DNA of 64,000 nucleotides from Crotalaria pallida. Lineage: Eukaryota; Streptophyta; Magnoliopsida; Fabales; Fabaceae. The notes under the pieces were generated by a model. The model was not told the origin of the DNA. It saw only the letters and a list, made by a program, of their open reading frames with translations, and searched no databases. The stretch covers positions 46,938,206 to 47,002,205 of the forward strand of contig CM075650.1 in NCBI GenBank assembly GCA_037953625.1. Direction: 5' to 3'. This document shows positions 1 to 10,308 of the stretch, piece by piece. The translations under genes were made by a program, and so were the position numbers. The number at the start of each line of letters is the position of its first letter. Position 1 is the first letter of the stretch.

Positions 1-297
1 GGAAGTGGCCCAATTGGGCTTTCTCGTATCTGATAGCAACTTCGGCACTGAGTTTGACCTCAAATATGGACGGATTTGAGCAAGGCTATTTCTGGCAAAG
101 TTGTAGATCTTTTCCTTAGCTTTAAAATGATACCTAGATAGCCTCATTTGGATAAGCGTATCTCAAGTTATGGTCAAAATACCGAATAACGTCACTTTCA
201 TGCACTATGCGCGCCTGGGCGCCCAGAGCCTCACGTCTGGGCGTGCCAGGCATCTGATTGGTGCATTTTATCGCTGCAGACACGCCTGGGCGTGGGG
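1..297. other. Unclassified flank left of element A
   Basis: No coding region is recognised here. The last 100 bases hold several short GC-rich imperfect palindromes of the type CGCCTGGGCG (near 210-220 and 283-293). The same motif resumes immediately on the far side of element A at about 44389, so this stretch and 44383-44845 were contiguous before A inserted. It may be the remnant of an older repeat, but no family is recognised. Confidence 0.5.
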
Positions 298-975
298 TGT
301 AACACCCTTATAATTACTACCCTTAATTCCCAAGTATTAAAAATGTGTACTTAAAAATTCCTTTTTAATATAATAAAATCACCCGTCAAAAAGACGGAGT
401 TTTGCCTGTTTTTCGGACTTTTCCAAATTTTAACCTGTGAATAACATTATCAATATAAACAACCAACAGCCAACAGGGCTTCATCTCATGCACTTATCAT
501 ATAACAGCCCCATGGGCATAAAATATAATATCCTATATCAGTTATCAGAGTTTAAGCGGAAAATAAATACTAGGTGCAACTAGCATGATGCTCAACACAT
601 TGCTATGCCAACAATAATATCCTAATCCCAATAATAACCCTACTCTCCCTGTGAGGGAGAGAACTCCTGCTCGGCCGGGGGCTGTGCTAACTCAATCTCT
701 GTACCTGAAATATGGTAAGGGAGTGAGCATTGCACATGAAATAGAAAAGCGGTTTCTAGATAAACATAACAACTAACCAGGCCAAACACAATTAGCAATT
801 TAATTCACATAAGTACAATTTCATCGCAAGCATACCACATTTTCCAATTCCATCATTTTACAAGTGCCGATTCCCTTTTTAGTTAATTCCTTTCCACCCT
901 TTGGTTCCCTTTTATTTATTTTCCCCATTTCCAAAGAAATCCCTTTTTAATCCCTTACCTTTTCCTTATTTTTAC

Positions 976-1633
976 GGTGTATATATGTCTCCACTAAATC
1001 GAAGGCCTACATACATACACCAATCACGATGTATGTCTCCACCAAATTGAAGTCCTACATACATCGCGTTTCCATTACCATTATCTTATTCAATTTTATT
1101 CCCCTGTTTCCTTATTCATTTCCTTTTATTTTCGGTGTATGTATGTCTCCACCAAATCGAAGGCCTACATACATACACCAATCACGATGTATGTCTCCAC
1201 CAAATCGAAGGCCTACATACATCGCGTTTCCATTACCATTACCTTATTCAATTTTATTCCCCTGTTTCCTTATTCATTTCCTTTTATTTTCGGTGTATGT
1301 ATGTCTCCACCAAATCGAAGGCCTACATACATACACCAATCACGATGTATGTCTCCACCAAATCGAAGGCCTACATACATCGCGTTTCCATTACCGTTAC
1401 CTTATTTTATCCAATGTCCTTTCCTTTTTCCTTTTTGTTTAGGGTGTATGTATGTCTCCACCAAATCGAAGGCCTACATATATACACCACCGACGATGTA
1501 TGTCTCCACCAAATCGAAGGCCTACATACATCGCCTCGTTTACGTTGTATTGTCTCCCCCAAATCGAAGGCCTACAATACAACCCCATTTTTCGATGTAT
1601 TGTCTCCCCCAAATCGAAGGCCTACAATACATC
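976..1633. repeat. Array of ten hairpins with a conserved loop (element A LTR)
   Basis: Ten consecutive foldbacks share the loop core CCACCAAATCGAAGG. The stems come in versions whose two arms match one another: GGTGTATGTATGT with ACATACATACACC, CGATGTATGT with ACATACATCG, GTTGTATTGT with ACAATACAAC, and GATGTATTGT with ACAATACATC. The first two types alternate four times, separated by pyrimidine-rich spacers. The last two types occur once each at 1545 and 1594 with CCCCC in the loop. The corresponding array in the other A LTR (42466-43075) has nine hairpins. Confidence 0.9.
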
Positions 1634-2480
1634 ACTACCTTTATCCATTATTAGTTGTCCATATATATATATATATCATTATTTTGTCCACCAATTCCAT
1701 TTAATGTTTACCAAATCATTCCAAGCACAAGCACCATCATATTATAAACAAATAGCCACATTTCACATTTCACATAACAATTAGAGTGCAAATAATAACA
1801 AACTTCACCTTCTCATATAATCATGCAACAACCACATTTTCTTTTCACTTGTCCGAATTATTGATTCAAAGTCCTAAATTAGGGGTTCATGACATTTATT
1901 TTCCTCAATTAAAACCTAACCTCATTCTTTACTTCCTAGAGTTCCATAATTACCAATTAAGCCTATTTTTAACATTTTCCTTAATTCCTAAATTGAGATT
2001 TCTAATTTTCTACCCTAACACATAAACTCCTAGCCAACCATTATATCTAAATACAAACCCTTTCCTAGAACAAGCCAATTCTCACTATATCCACCCCCTT
2101 ACCTTAACCAAAGAGAGGGAAAGTGGAAAAACCCAAGCTTTAGCTCTGAACGCTCCCAAAACAAAGAGCTCCCAAGTCAATAAGATGGAGAGAGTGATGA
2201 TACTCTTCCCTAAGCCATAGAAATGAGAATGATGAAGAGATTGTGACAAAAAAACAAAGGAAATTCGTGCTTCACCAAGAGGTGGGAAGAGAGAGAGAAA
2301 ATCCAAATTAAAGAGAGAGAAGTGAAATCAAGAACATGCATACTTACTTGGAGACACCAAGAGAGACTTGATGGTGGGTTTTGGAGTAATTCCCTTGAGG
2401 CTTGATGGATTTGGGATGAGAGATTTTGTGCCCTAGAGAGAGAAAATTCAAGTTTTTGGCAAGAATTCACCTGTGGATCG

Positions 2481-2665
2481 CCTTTATTTTTTTCCACTGC
2501 AAAGGCTCTTAATCGATTAAGAGTCGATTAAGAGGCGATTAAGCTGCACAATTTTGCAGCATCCAGACTTTGGAAGGCCATAACTTCTTCGTTACCCGTT
2601 GGATCTTCCTCAAATTTTAACACAAGCTTCCTCACCTATCCTACTTCACATCTAACAGTGGAATT
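2481..2665 (-). promoter_or_regulatory. Probable U3 promoter block of element A LTR
   Basis: Read on the minus strand, this block contains a degenerate CCGTTGGAT/ATCCAACGG inverted pair, TTAATCGATTAA-type palindromes (about 2510-2545), and then an AAAAAAATAAAGG TATA-like stretch (2493-2481). CT-rich sequence follows downstream on the minus strand, as is usual for plant transcription starts. The same order recurs in elements B, C, F and I. Promoter activity is inferred from this layout only. Confidence 0.5.
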
Positions 2666-2917
2666 TGTGTTTAGAGTTGTAAATCTTTTATTTTGAATTT
2701 CCTAATATAGGGTGTTTATAACACCAAAAACATCGCTTTTAACGCTCTTTTGTTCATCTTTCAACCTCCTTTTTGATGTCAATGCTTCTTGATTCCTTTA
2801 TGGCATTCAAAGAACTCCTAATCCATCATTTTAAATCCTTTTTAGAATAATCCTTACTTCCAAATCTTATCGTTATTCTAAATATATATTATTTGAATTA
2901 AAATTCGGGATGTTACA

Positions 2918-4857
2918 TTTCTCCCCCACTTATTAGATTTCGTCCCCGAAATTCCATTGAATTCCGTAGCTGGAGAACCATCCCATTGGTAAAGCTTCTG
3001 ACTATGGTTTTCACTTTCCAACGATTTTTATTTCCCGCTCCAAGTGTGGTTAGGGTCATGCCTATTTCAATGCTTGTCCTTTAATACAATGTATTTCCTC
3101 TATCTGGACAGGATCGTCAGTTTTCTTTTTGTTAAAGTTCCATCTCCCCTTTCCTTGGATTGAAATCCTCCCCCACTTAGCATTGACATACTTGATTATG
3201 TCCATGCTAAGGGGCATAATCATTCGTTATTCGGAATTTCGCACATAAGTTTCTTGACCGGTATCCATGGTTAGAAGGGACACGTGGATGATTATCTATC
3301 GGTAGACATAGAACTATGTCGGGTTTCTACGACTTGGCAATTTCTCACTTAGGCATCTGAGATGCTTGAAGCTTGAAGAGAGTGAAGATGAAAAGAAGAA
3401 ACATGAAGCACTCAAGAATGAGTCTCATGATCTTTGCAAGATAACCCAGGATGGACTGGATACATGTCAAGCAAGAAGACAATGAAGATTATCCCCAAAG
3501 TGTGCATTTTCAGCAGAGAGTCGTCGAAGGACGCGTTTTCTATGGATCTGCGGCTAACTGATTGGTCTCGGTCAACCGGGGTCCTATCAAATTCACAGGG
3601 TACCAAAGGACTAAGATTATCACTTGCGGTGTTCCGACGTAACGTCTTGCTTGAGATTCCACTTCGTGACTTCACTTTTATCCCGCTCACCCTTTTACTC
3701 CTTCAAGTGAGTCTAGCAAAGTCACTCTTAAAATCAATCTTCACCGCGTTTGCATTCTACTTCGATGCTACTTCCTTCTCATTCATTTAATAATTCCAAT
3801 TCGGTAAAAGAATTCCTAGAGATCGATTCCACTTGAGGGTCAAAGCCAAGGTCTAGTTTTACCTCTAGTTTAACCCTCATTCGATCCTCCGCAGAGCGTT
3901 TGGGATTATCTGTTTGGTAGTCCTATAGCTTATGGTATGGTTTCGAGTTATTGTCGCTTGGATAGGATCCGAATTGAGTCATCAAGTCTCCCCCACTTAG
4001 TGTCAACATACCTGAGTAAGTCGAAGGTAGGGAGGAAACTGGGTTGATTCCAAGAATTGATTAGCTAGGTTCTTAATTGGTTGGCGAGGTGGTACATGGA
4101 ATTAAGTTGACTGCTAATCGGTATTATTGGTGTGGTTTCGAATTTCCTATGATATGATGACTCTTCTTACCTACGCATACGGCTAAGTTCTCATGCAAGT
4201 TAGAGGGGTGGTTCGATCATTTAGTTGGGTGTTCTCGGGGAAATATAGAATATGAGTGTCTTGAATGAGATTAGTTTGCGAATCACTGTTCATGAGTCTT
4301 GGTAAAGATCCTATAGGATTAGAGTTCAATCGGGCTTTCGACACAGATAGAATTCCTAAATGATTTGTTCGGATTTCAACTAAATGATTGCAATAATATA
4401 ACATGTCAATAAACACGAAGACCGCGGTGGTCAGTCCTAATCTCACATTTATCAACTGTACATCATTGCGTTATTGAATGATAGCATTATCTTTTAACAG
4501 ATGCAAGAGAAAGGATGACCAATCCTGACCTTACACTCTATTAGAGGATGACACTATCACAAGGTTTTTGGTTAGGTCTCTTGTTACTGTCTTATAACTA
4601 TGTAAGGGTTTTCCTACGTGTTCCTTTAGATGGTACTCAAGATTGAATTAAAGATGAGTCTTTCTTAGGTTTCACAATGTCTAGAAATACAGGATTAGGA
4701 ATTTAAAATTCCAAGAGAATTGATTTAGGAGGTTCTACTCTGAAACTTAATAGAGATGCAGATTGATAGTTTCTAAAATGCTTATCTAAATTTTTGAATC
4801 GTCTCGTACCTTTGGTTAGCTTGGCCCTGATCTCCTTAAGTAGCTGGACCGCAGACC
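2918..4857 (-). other. Element A interior downstream of the ALKBH gene, non-coding
   Basis: This 1.9 kb lies between the ALKBH stop codon and the 3' LTR. Its LTR-proximal end (2918-2960) reads, on the minus strand, as AATTTCGGGGACGAAATC followed by a G-rich purine tract. That is the standard end of plant gypsy elements, so it is the polypurine tract region. A second CTCCCCCACTTAG motif occurs at 3170-3182 and again near 3990. I recognise no coding sequence; the longest frames (3412-3690 minus, 3434-3790 plus) have no family signature. Confidence 0.6.
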
Positions 4858-5754
4858 TCAAGGGTGTGGACCAGGAAACTGATATTGTCGGAATGTAAGG
4901 TTGAGATGTCCAGGACGAAGTCCTGTGTCATTGAGTAATCCCTCTGGAGCTGTGTCTGGTATGATCGCCGACACTCCATGAAAGATGTGATGAGACTCGC
5001 CACCGAATATTAATACATCACCCGATCCCAAGATAATTCTTTCTGCTCTCCTTGGGTCTCTCTGGTCTCCATAGAGAAACTCAGTTGAGTCACCAATGCA
5101 GAGTGATACTACTAGTATCCCTCTTTTCAGGCTTCCCACACTTTCGTCACGGTCCTGATGAAGACCAAGCTTTCTGTTTTCTTCATAGAAATTGACAATG
5201 CAAACATCAGGGGACATGGAAGGGAGTATGTCCTCCACTTCACTTACACCGCATTCCTTCTCAATAGAAGATTGTGCTTCTTACATCGCTCCCCTAACCA
5301 GCTGAATGAAATGATCAGGAATATTGGGTGGTTCGCTTCCATCAATTACCCGTTTGTGTCCATATACTCGGGTTTGAGGATCCCAGTCTAAGCCGAGGCA
5401 CATCATTTTCAGTCGGAGTCTGGCTCCGCTTGTAAAGCCTGGTTGATAAAAACCTCCAGGACCTAAGCCCATCTCACGACAGTTCTTTACTACGTCCACC
5501 TGTTCTTCATGAGTCAAGTGTTGCTTCAGGAGAACCATTCCCGGTCTCAAAATTATACTCTTCTTCTCACCAACTTTCACCCCCACATGTTGCTCCTTGT
5601 CTCCAATAGTCGATCTAAGCTCACCCATTGCAGAAGTTTGCCCTTCTTGAAAACAGATGTCATACGGCTTGGATTTCAAAGAATCACCTGGGGAATTGAT
5701 CTTACGATCAGTAGCCGAACTGCTAGCAGGAGAATGGAAGAGCTGATTCTCCAT
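4858..5754 (-). pseudogene. ALKBH1-like Fe(II)/2-oxoglutarate dioxygenase, captured, one in-frame stop
   Basis: The sequence reads as one uninterrupted frame of 298 codons from the first in-frame ATG at 5754, except for TAA at codon 158 (5283-5281). It matches the plant ALKBH1-type AlkB family, which oxidatively removes methyl groups from nucleic acids. Visible landmarks are LRPGMVLLK, GPGGFYQPGF, KMMCLGLDWDP, CIVNFY, the iron-binding HQD (His199/Asp201), EFLYGDQRD, GDVLIFGG, the distal iron ligand in FHGVS (His259), and LNLTFRQY. The second 2-oxoglutarate-contacting arginine is present (Arg289), but the first, normally in RLNLTFR, is His283 here. There are no introns, as expected for a copy that passed through RNA. 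The gene lies in sense with element A, just after the primer site. With the stop it would give an N-terminal fragment lacking all iron ligands, and a possible restart fragment from codon 173 onward. Family assignment is firm; activity is doubtful. Confidence 0.9.
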
Positions 5755-5944
5755 GTTGCTACAATGTGGCAACAAAGGATTCTGCTGATGCAGACATGTA
5801 CATAATTTAGTACATAACTACATAAGGTTTTAGAACTATAAATCTAAGTAACTACTATAGAACTTGACACTATCTATTGGATACTCGCTTGCTGAGTAAA
5901 CCACAGGAGTTATGAGTTCAAACTCCAAAGGCCGAGGAAAAACT

Positions 5945-5956
5945 GCTCTGATACCA
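5945..5956 (-). other. Primer-binding site of element A (initiator tRNA-Met)
   Basis: The minus strand reads TGGTATCAGAGC four bases inside the LTR boundary. This is complementary to the 3' end of plant initiator tRNA-Met and sets the element's direction. Confidence 0.9.
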
Positions 5957-5960
5957 TAAA

Positions 5961-6184
5961 TGTAACACCCTTATAATTACTACCCTTAATTCCCAAGTAT
6001 TAAAAATGTGTACTTAAAAATTCCTTTTTAATATAATAAAATCACCCGTCAAACGGACGGAGTTTTGCCTGTTTTTCGGACTTTTCCAAATTTTAACCTG
6101 TGAATAACATTATCAATATAAACAACCAACAGCCAACAGGGCTTCATCTCATGCACTTATCATATAACAGCCCCATGGGCATAA
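5961..6184 (-). repeat. Element A upstream (5') LTR, first segment
   Basis: The segment is nearly identical to 298-520, with two differences in the CCGTC hairpin loop region. It stops where element B begins. It carries the left copy of B's target duplication, CATAA (6180-6184), and continues at 42008. Confidence 0.93.
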
Positions 6185-7315
6185 TGTAACACCCTATAAT
6201 TAATTACCCTTATACTAAAATATGGACTTAAAAATTCATTTTTAATTCATTAAAATCAACCGTCAAACGGACGGAGTTTTGTTTGTTTTTCGGACTAATC
6301 CAAAATTTAACCTGTGATAAACAATTTCAGATAAACAACTAATAGCCAGCCGGGCTTCAAATTATACTTCTAAATCATATCAAGGCCCCATGGGCTCCAA
6401 ATATATCAGAGTAATAGCGGAAAATACTAAGTTTGAGTGTCATAACCAAAACATATAACTGTGTCAAAATAAAACATCCTAAGCCTCACTTAAAATATGA
6501 ATAACAAATTTTACATCAAAATAGTGTAGGAGGCTTAAGTTCATAATATCCTCCAAATCCCATAATAACCCTACTCTCCCTGTAAGGGAAAGTACTCCTG
6601 CTCGACCGAGGGCTGTGCCAACTCAACCTCCATACCTGAAAATGTAAGGGAATGAGCATTGCACATGAAATAGAAGGCAGTTTCTAACTAGACATAACGA
6701 CCCGCTAGGTCAAGCACAAATAGCAATTAAACATATATTCACATATTGCACACCATACTCATTATTCATTCCAAATTTCCATTTTTATTATTCATTTCAA
6801 CATCCGTTTCCATTATTCATTTCCACATCCATTTTCCTTATTCATCTCAACATCCATTTCATTAATCATTTCACACACTTACTTTATTTAGGTACATCAC
6901 CTCAAATCAGAGGCCAATGTACAATTTCATTCAACACATTTATCACCTCAATCTGAGGCTCCCATTCTTTTCCTTATTTAAATTATGTGTCCCTCAGGTC
7001 AGAGGTCAACACCCATTCATTATAATTCATATTGTGTCCCTCAGGTCAGAGGTCAACACTTCAATCTCTTAATTCACGGTGTGTCTCTCAGGTCAGAGGT
7101 CAACACACCAATACACATTTCATCCGGTGTCCCTCAGGTCAGAGGTCAACACTCATTCATTTTAATTCATATTGTGTCCCTCAGGTCAGAGGTCAACACA
7201 TTTTTAACATTTTATTCATTTCGTGTCCCTCAGGTCAGAGGTCAACACTCAATCGTACTTCACCTCCACGCAGGAAGGTACCTCATACATTTGGCCTATG
7301 GGTACTTCACCTCCA
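6185..7315 (-). repeat. Element B downstream LTR, first segment
   Basis: It starts TGTAACACCC and ends at the CTCCA duplication (7311-7315) of element C, then continues at 19810. It includes the CCGTC/GACGG hairpin (near 6262), the CTCTCCCT-type hairpin (near 6574, one mismatched pair), and most of the B hairpin array. Confidence 0.92.
6891..7315. repeat. Element B hairpin array, left copy
   Basis: Foldbacks share a core close to CCTCAGGTCAGAGG, itself a small CCTC/GAGG hairpin. Outer stems differ but match: GTACAT with ATGTAC at the first unit (6892), GTGT with ACAC, GGTGTGT with ACACACC, and TGTGT with ACACA. From about 7252 a second unit type begins, GTACTTC...GAAGGTAC, whose array continues beyond element C at 19805-19920. 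The right-LTR copy at 30661-31010 has fewer units in a different order. Confidence 0.85.
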
Positions 7316-9908
7316 TGTAACACCCTATATTATATACCCTTAATTTCCTTTATATCAAAAATACGGATTTAAAAATTCATTTTTAATTCATGAAAATCAA
7401 CCGTCAAACGGACGGAGTTTCGTCTGTTTTTCGGACATTTCAAAATCTTCCACCTGATAAACACATTTATCTAATATCAACAGTAGCCAGCAGGGCTCAA
7501 ATATAGATATAAGTGCATCACATAGTTGCCCCATGGGCTCAAGTGTAAAACATCAATGTCAAAATGTCAGAGTGCCAGCAACAGTGCTAAGTATGCAAAA
7601 CAAGACACCATATCCGCAACTATGCCCAAAAATGAATCATAAGCAAATGCACCAAAGAAACTATCCTAAGCCTCTCACAAAGAGCATATACAGCACATAT
7701 ACATCAAATAATATAGAGGCTTAGGTCAAAAGAATGCATCTAATCCCAACCCTACTCTCCCTGTGAGGGAGAGCAATCCTGCTCGGCCTGGTCATGTGTA
7801 AACTCAGCCTCGGTACCTGTGGAAATAGTAAGGAGTGAGTATTACACATAAAATGGGGAAACAGTTTCCAATTACGACATAATGCTATACCAAGCCATAC
7901 ACATTTAACAATTTAATAACAATATAATACAACTCAAGAAATCACAATTCATTATCAAAGTATTCCATTGGTTTCTCAAGTCAATCTTGCCTATTCATTC
8001 TTATACATCATTTTCATAAAGTCATTTATTCCTTCCACTTTAATCATATCATAATTCTTTTTAATTTGTCCCTGGTCACGACCTACTGCGTCTGCACTCC
8101 TGTGCACTCACGTCTTACTGCGTCCGGGTATGTTTTCATTCTCCCCTGGTCACGACCTACAGCGTCTGCACCCCTGTGCACTCACGTCTTACTGCGTCCG
8201 GGTATATATTTTTCATTCTCCCCTGGTCACGACCTACTGCGTCTGCACCCCTGTGCACTCACGTCTTACTGCGTCCGGGTATATATTTTTCATTCTCCCC
8301 TGGTCACGACCTACTGCGTCTGCACCCCTGTGCACTCACGTCTTACTGCGTCCGGGTATATATTTTTCATTCTCCCCTGGTCACGACCTATTGCGTCTGC
8401 ACCCCTGTGCACTCACGTCTTACTGCGTCCGGGTATAAATTTTTCATTCTCCCCTGGTCACGACCTACTGCGTCTGCACCCCTGTGCACTCACGTCTTAC
8501 TGCGTCCGGGTATATATTTTTCATTCTCCCCTGGTCACGACCTACTGCGTCTGCACTCCTGTGCACTCACGTCTTACTGCGTCCGGGTATATATTTTTCC
8601 ACTTTTCTTTTTATCCTTTATAAATAACATCCCTTCTTAATCATATTAACCAGTCCATTTTTCCAGAAAACCTCTTAACTGTTTAACAAGTACATTACTC
8701 AAAATTAGTCAAAACATAACACATTTGCATTATCAAATCACCACTATTAAATCTTATAATTTAATTAGCACAAAATCAACATTTTATTAATATCATCCCT
8801 ATTATCCTTAATTCATACTTAATTTCCATACTTTGCCTTGGTTTATAAAATAAAATCATAACTCAAACATTTAACGAAATTAGCACTTCAATTATAAACA
8901 ACACCAAGTCACATGCTTATATACCAAATATTCAAAATAAAGCATATCATCATCTAATTAATTTTCCTATGTCATAAGCTCTAGTTATTTATTACCCTAT
9001 AGTATAACAACCTAAAGTAACACATAACTCGTAATACCCATTATATGCATATTGTAAACTAAACCCCATAGTAAGGTAATACTCACTATAACCCACTCCT
9101 TACCTCAAGCTCTTAGAGATAGAGAGAGAATTTGTGCTTGGAACTCACTTGAGAAAGAGCCACAATTCAAAAGAGAGGGAGGAACCTAAAATCAATAAAA
9201 TAAAGGAAAAAAATATCAAACTTTGCCCAAGAATCTTGAGGGAATTCGTGACCCCATCATGTTCCTCAAGGTTGTTGACTAAAGCTTCAAGGGAGGAAGA
9301 GGGAGAGAGAGAAATTCGAATTCTAGGGAGAGAAAGAGAAGAATAAAATCAACATTCACTTACTTGGAGCAACAAGGAAGGACTTGGGGATGGACTTGGA
9401 ATGATCCTCTTGAGGATTGATTGATGAAAATGGAGGATTTGGTGCCCTAGGAGAGAGAGAATTCGAGTTTCTCAAGAACTAAGAGGTGGACGCACCTTTA
9501 TTTTTTTTCAGCATCTACAGCCTTTAATCGATTATTAATCGATTAAGCCATTTTCCATTTTCTGACCTTAATCGATTAAGTTGCAGTTTAATCGATTAAG
9601 CTGCAGTTTAATCGATTAAGCTGTTTAGTTTTGCAGTACCCAGACTTTGAATGGCCATAACTTCTTCGTTACCCGTTGGATCTTCCTCAAATTTTAAGGC
9701 AAGCTTCCTCACATATCCTACTTCACATCCAACGGTGGAATTTATGTTTTAAACTACCAATCTTGTTATTCTAATTTCCTAAATTCCTATGTTTTAAACC
9801 TAAGGTTGCATGCTCAATTGGCTAAGTTTCTAACTTATGCCCTCATTTCTTCTACCCTAAGACCATCGTAACATAAATTACAATACAAATAAAGTTTGGG
9901 ATGTTACA
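7316..9908 (-). repeat. Element C downstream LTR
   Basis: The LTR begins TGTAACACCC and ends TGGGATGTTACA. It contains the CTCTCCCT/AGGGAGAG hairpin (7755-7773), seven 77-bp repeats (8068-8600), AT-rich sequence to about 9100, GA-rich tracts, and a promoter-like block with TTAATCGATTAA palindromes (about 9530-9620) followed by the CCGTTGGAT module. Confidence 0.92.
8068..8600. repeat. 77-bp tandem repeat array, seven units (element C LTR)
   Basis: Units repeat every 77 bp (for example CTCCCCTGG at 8141, 8218, 8295 and 8372). Each holds TGCAC-CCCT-GTGCA, a 5-bp hairpin, and two copies of ACTGCGTC. The long overlapping reading frames here are products of the repeat, not genes. The matching LTR (18043-18496) has six units. 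Confidence 0.92.
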
Positions 9909-10308
9909 ATTCTCTCCCACTTACCCGAATTTCGTCCTCAAAATTCAGTTGTCCTCGAACAAGTGTGGATGAGATTGTCTGATCTTGCTTTCTAGCTCCC
10001 AAGTAGCCTCCTCCACATTGTTCCTGCTCCAAATGACTTTTACCAAGCTGATCTCCTTGCCTCTTAATTGTCTCACTTGCCTGTCTTCAATCCTCACTGG
10101 TAACACTTCAAAAGTCAAATTCTCCTTCAAAGGCAAATCGTCCAGTGTGACCACATGAGTAGGATCATGAATGTACTTCCTTAGTTGGGAAACATGGAAT
10201 ACATCATGAAGCCTAGCTAAGTGAGGGGGCATAGCAATTCTGTAAGCTACCGGACCAACCTTCTTCAAGATCTCATAAGGTCCAATAAACCGAGGAGTTA
10301 GCTTCTTG

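Larger units (their letters stand above)
298..2917 (-). repeat. Element A downstream (3') LTR, complete
   Basis: This 2.62 kb LTR has extended inverted ends: it begins TGTAACACCC and ends CGGGATGTTACA. From left to right it holds the CCGTC/GACGG hairpin (383-397), a CTCTCCCT/AGGGAGAG hairpin (643-661), the hairpin array at 976-1633, a long AT-rich stretch without recognised content, GA-rich tracts, and a promoter-like block near 2481-2665. The same order appears in the split upstream copy at 5961-6184 plus 42008-44377. Short reading frames inside it are products of the repeats. Confidence 0.92.

Noticed and set aside
1029..1784. Open frames rich in PPNRRPTYI or STKSKAYIH repeats
   Set aside because: They are read-through of the element A hairpin array in three frames and differ between the two LTR copies.
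3412..3790. Possible second captured gene in element A (frames on both strands)
   Set aside because: No domain, splice sites or homology recognised; the two frames overlap on opposite strands and may be chance.
4858..5754. AlkB domain of plant viral origin
   Set aside because: Extended similarity to plant ALKBH1-type motifs (GPGGFYQPGF, KMMCLGLDWDP, EFLYGDQRD) and no viral replicase sequence nearby point to a host gene.
8068..8600. Possible CRISPR array
   Set aside because: Units are contiguous 77-bp tandem repeats with no variable spacers, in a plant retrotransposon LTR.
8066..8640. Long overlapping open frames of up to 185 codons over 8066-8640 (and 18052-18537)
   Set aside because: They are translations of the 77-bp tandem repeat in several frames; the unit length and lack of stops create them. 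No start context or domain.
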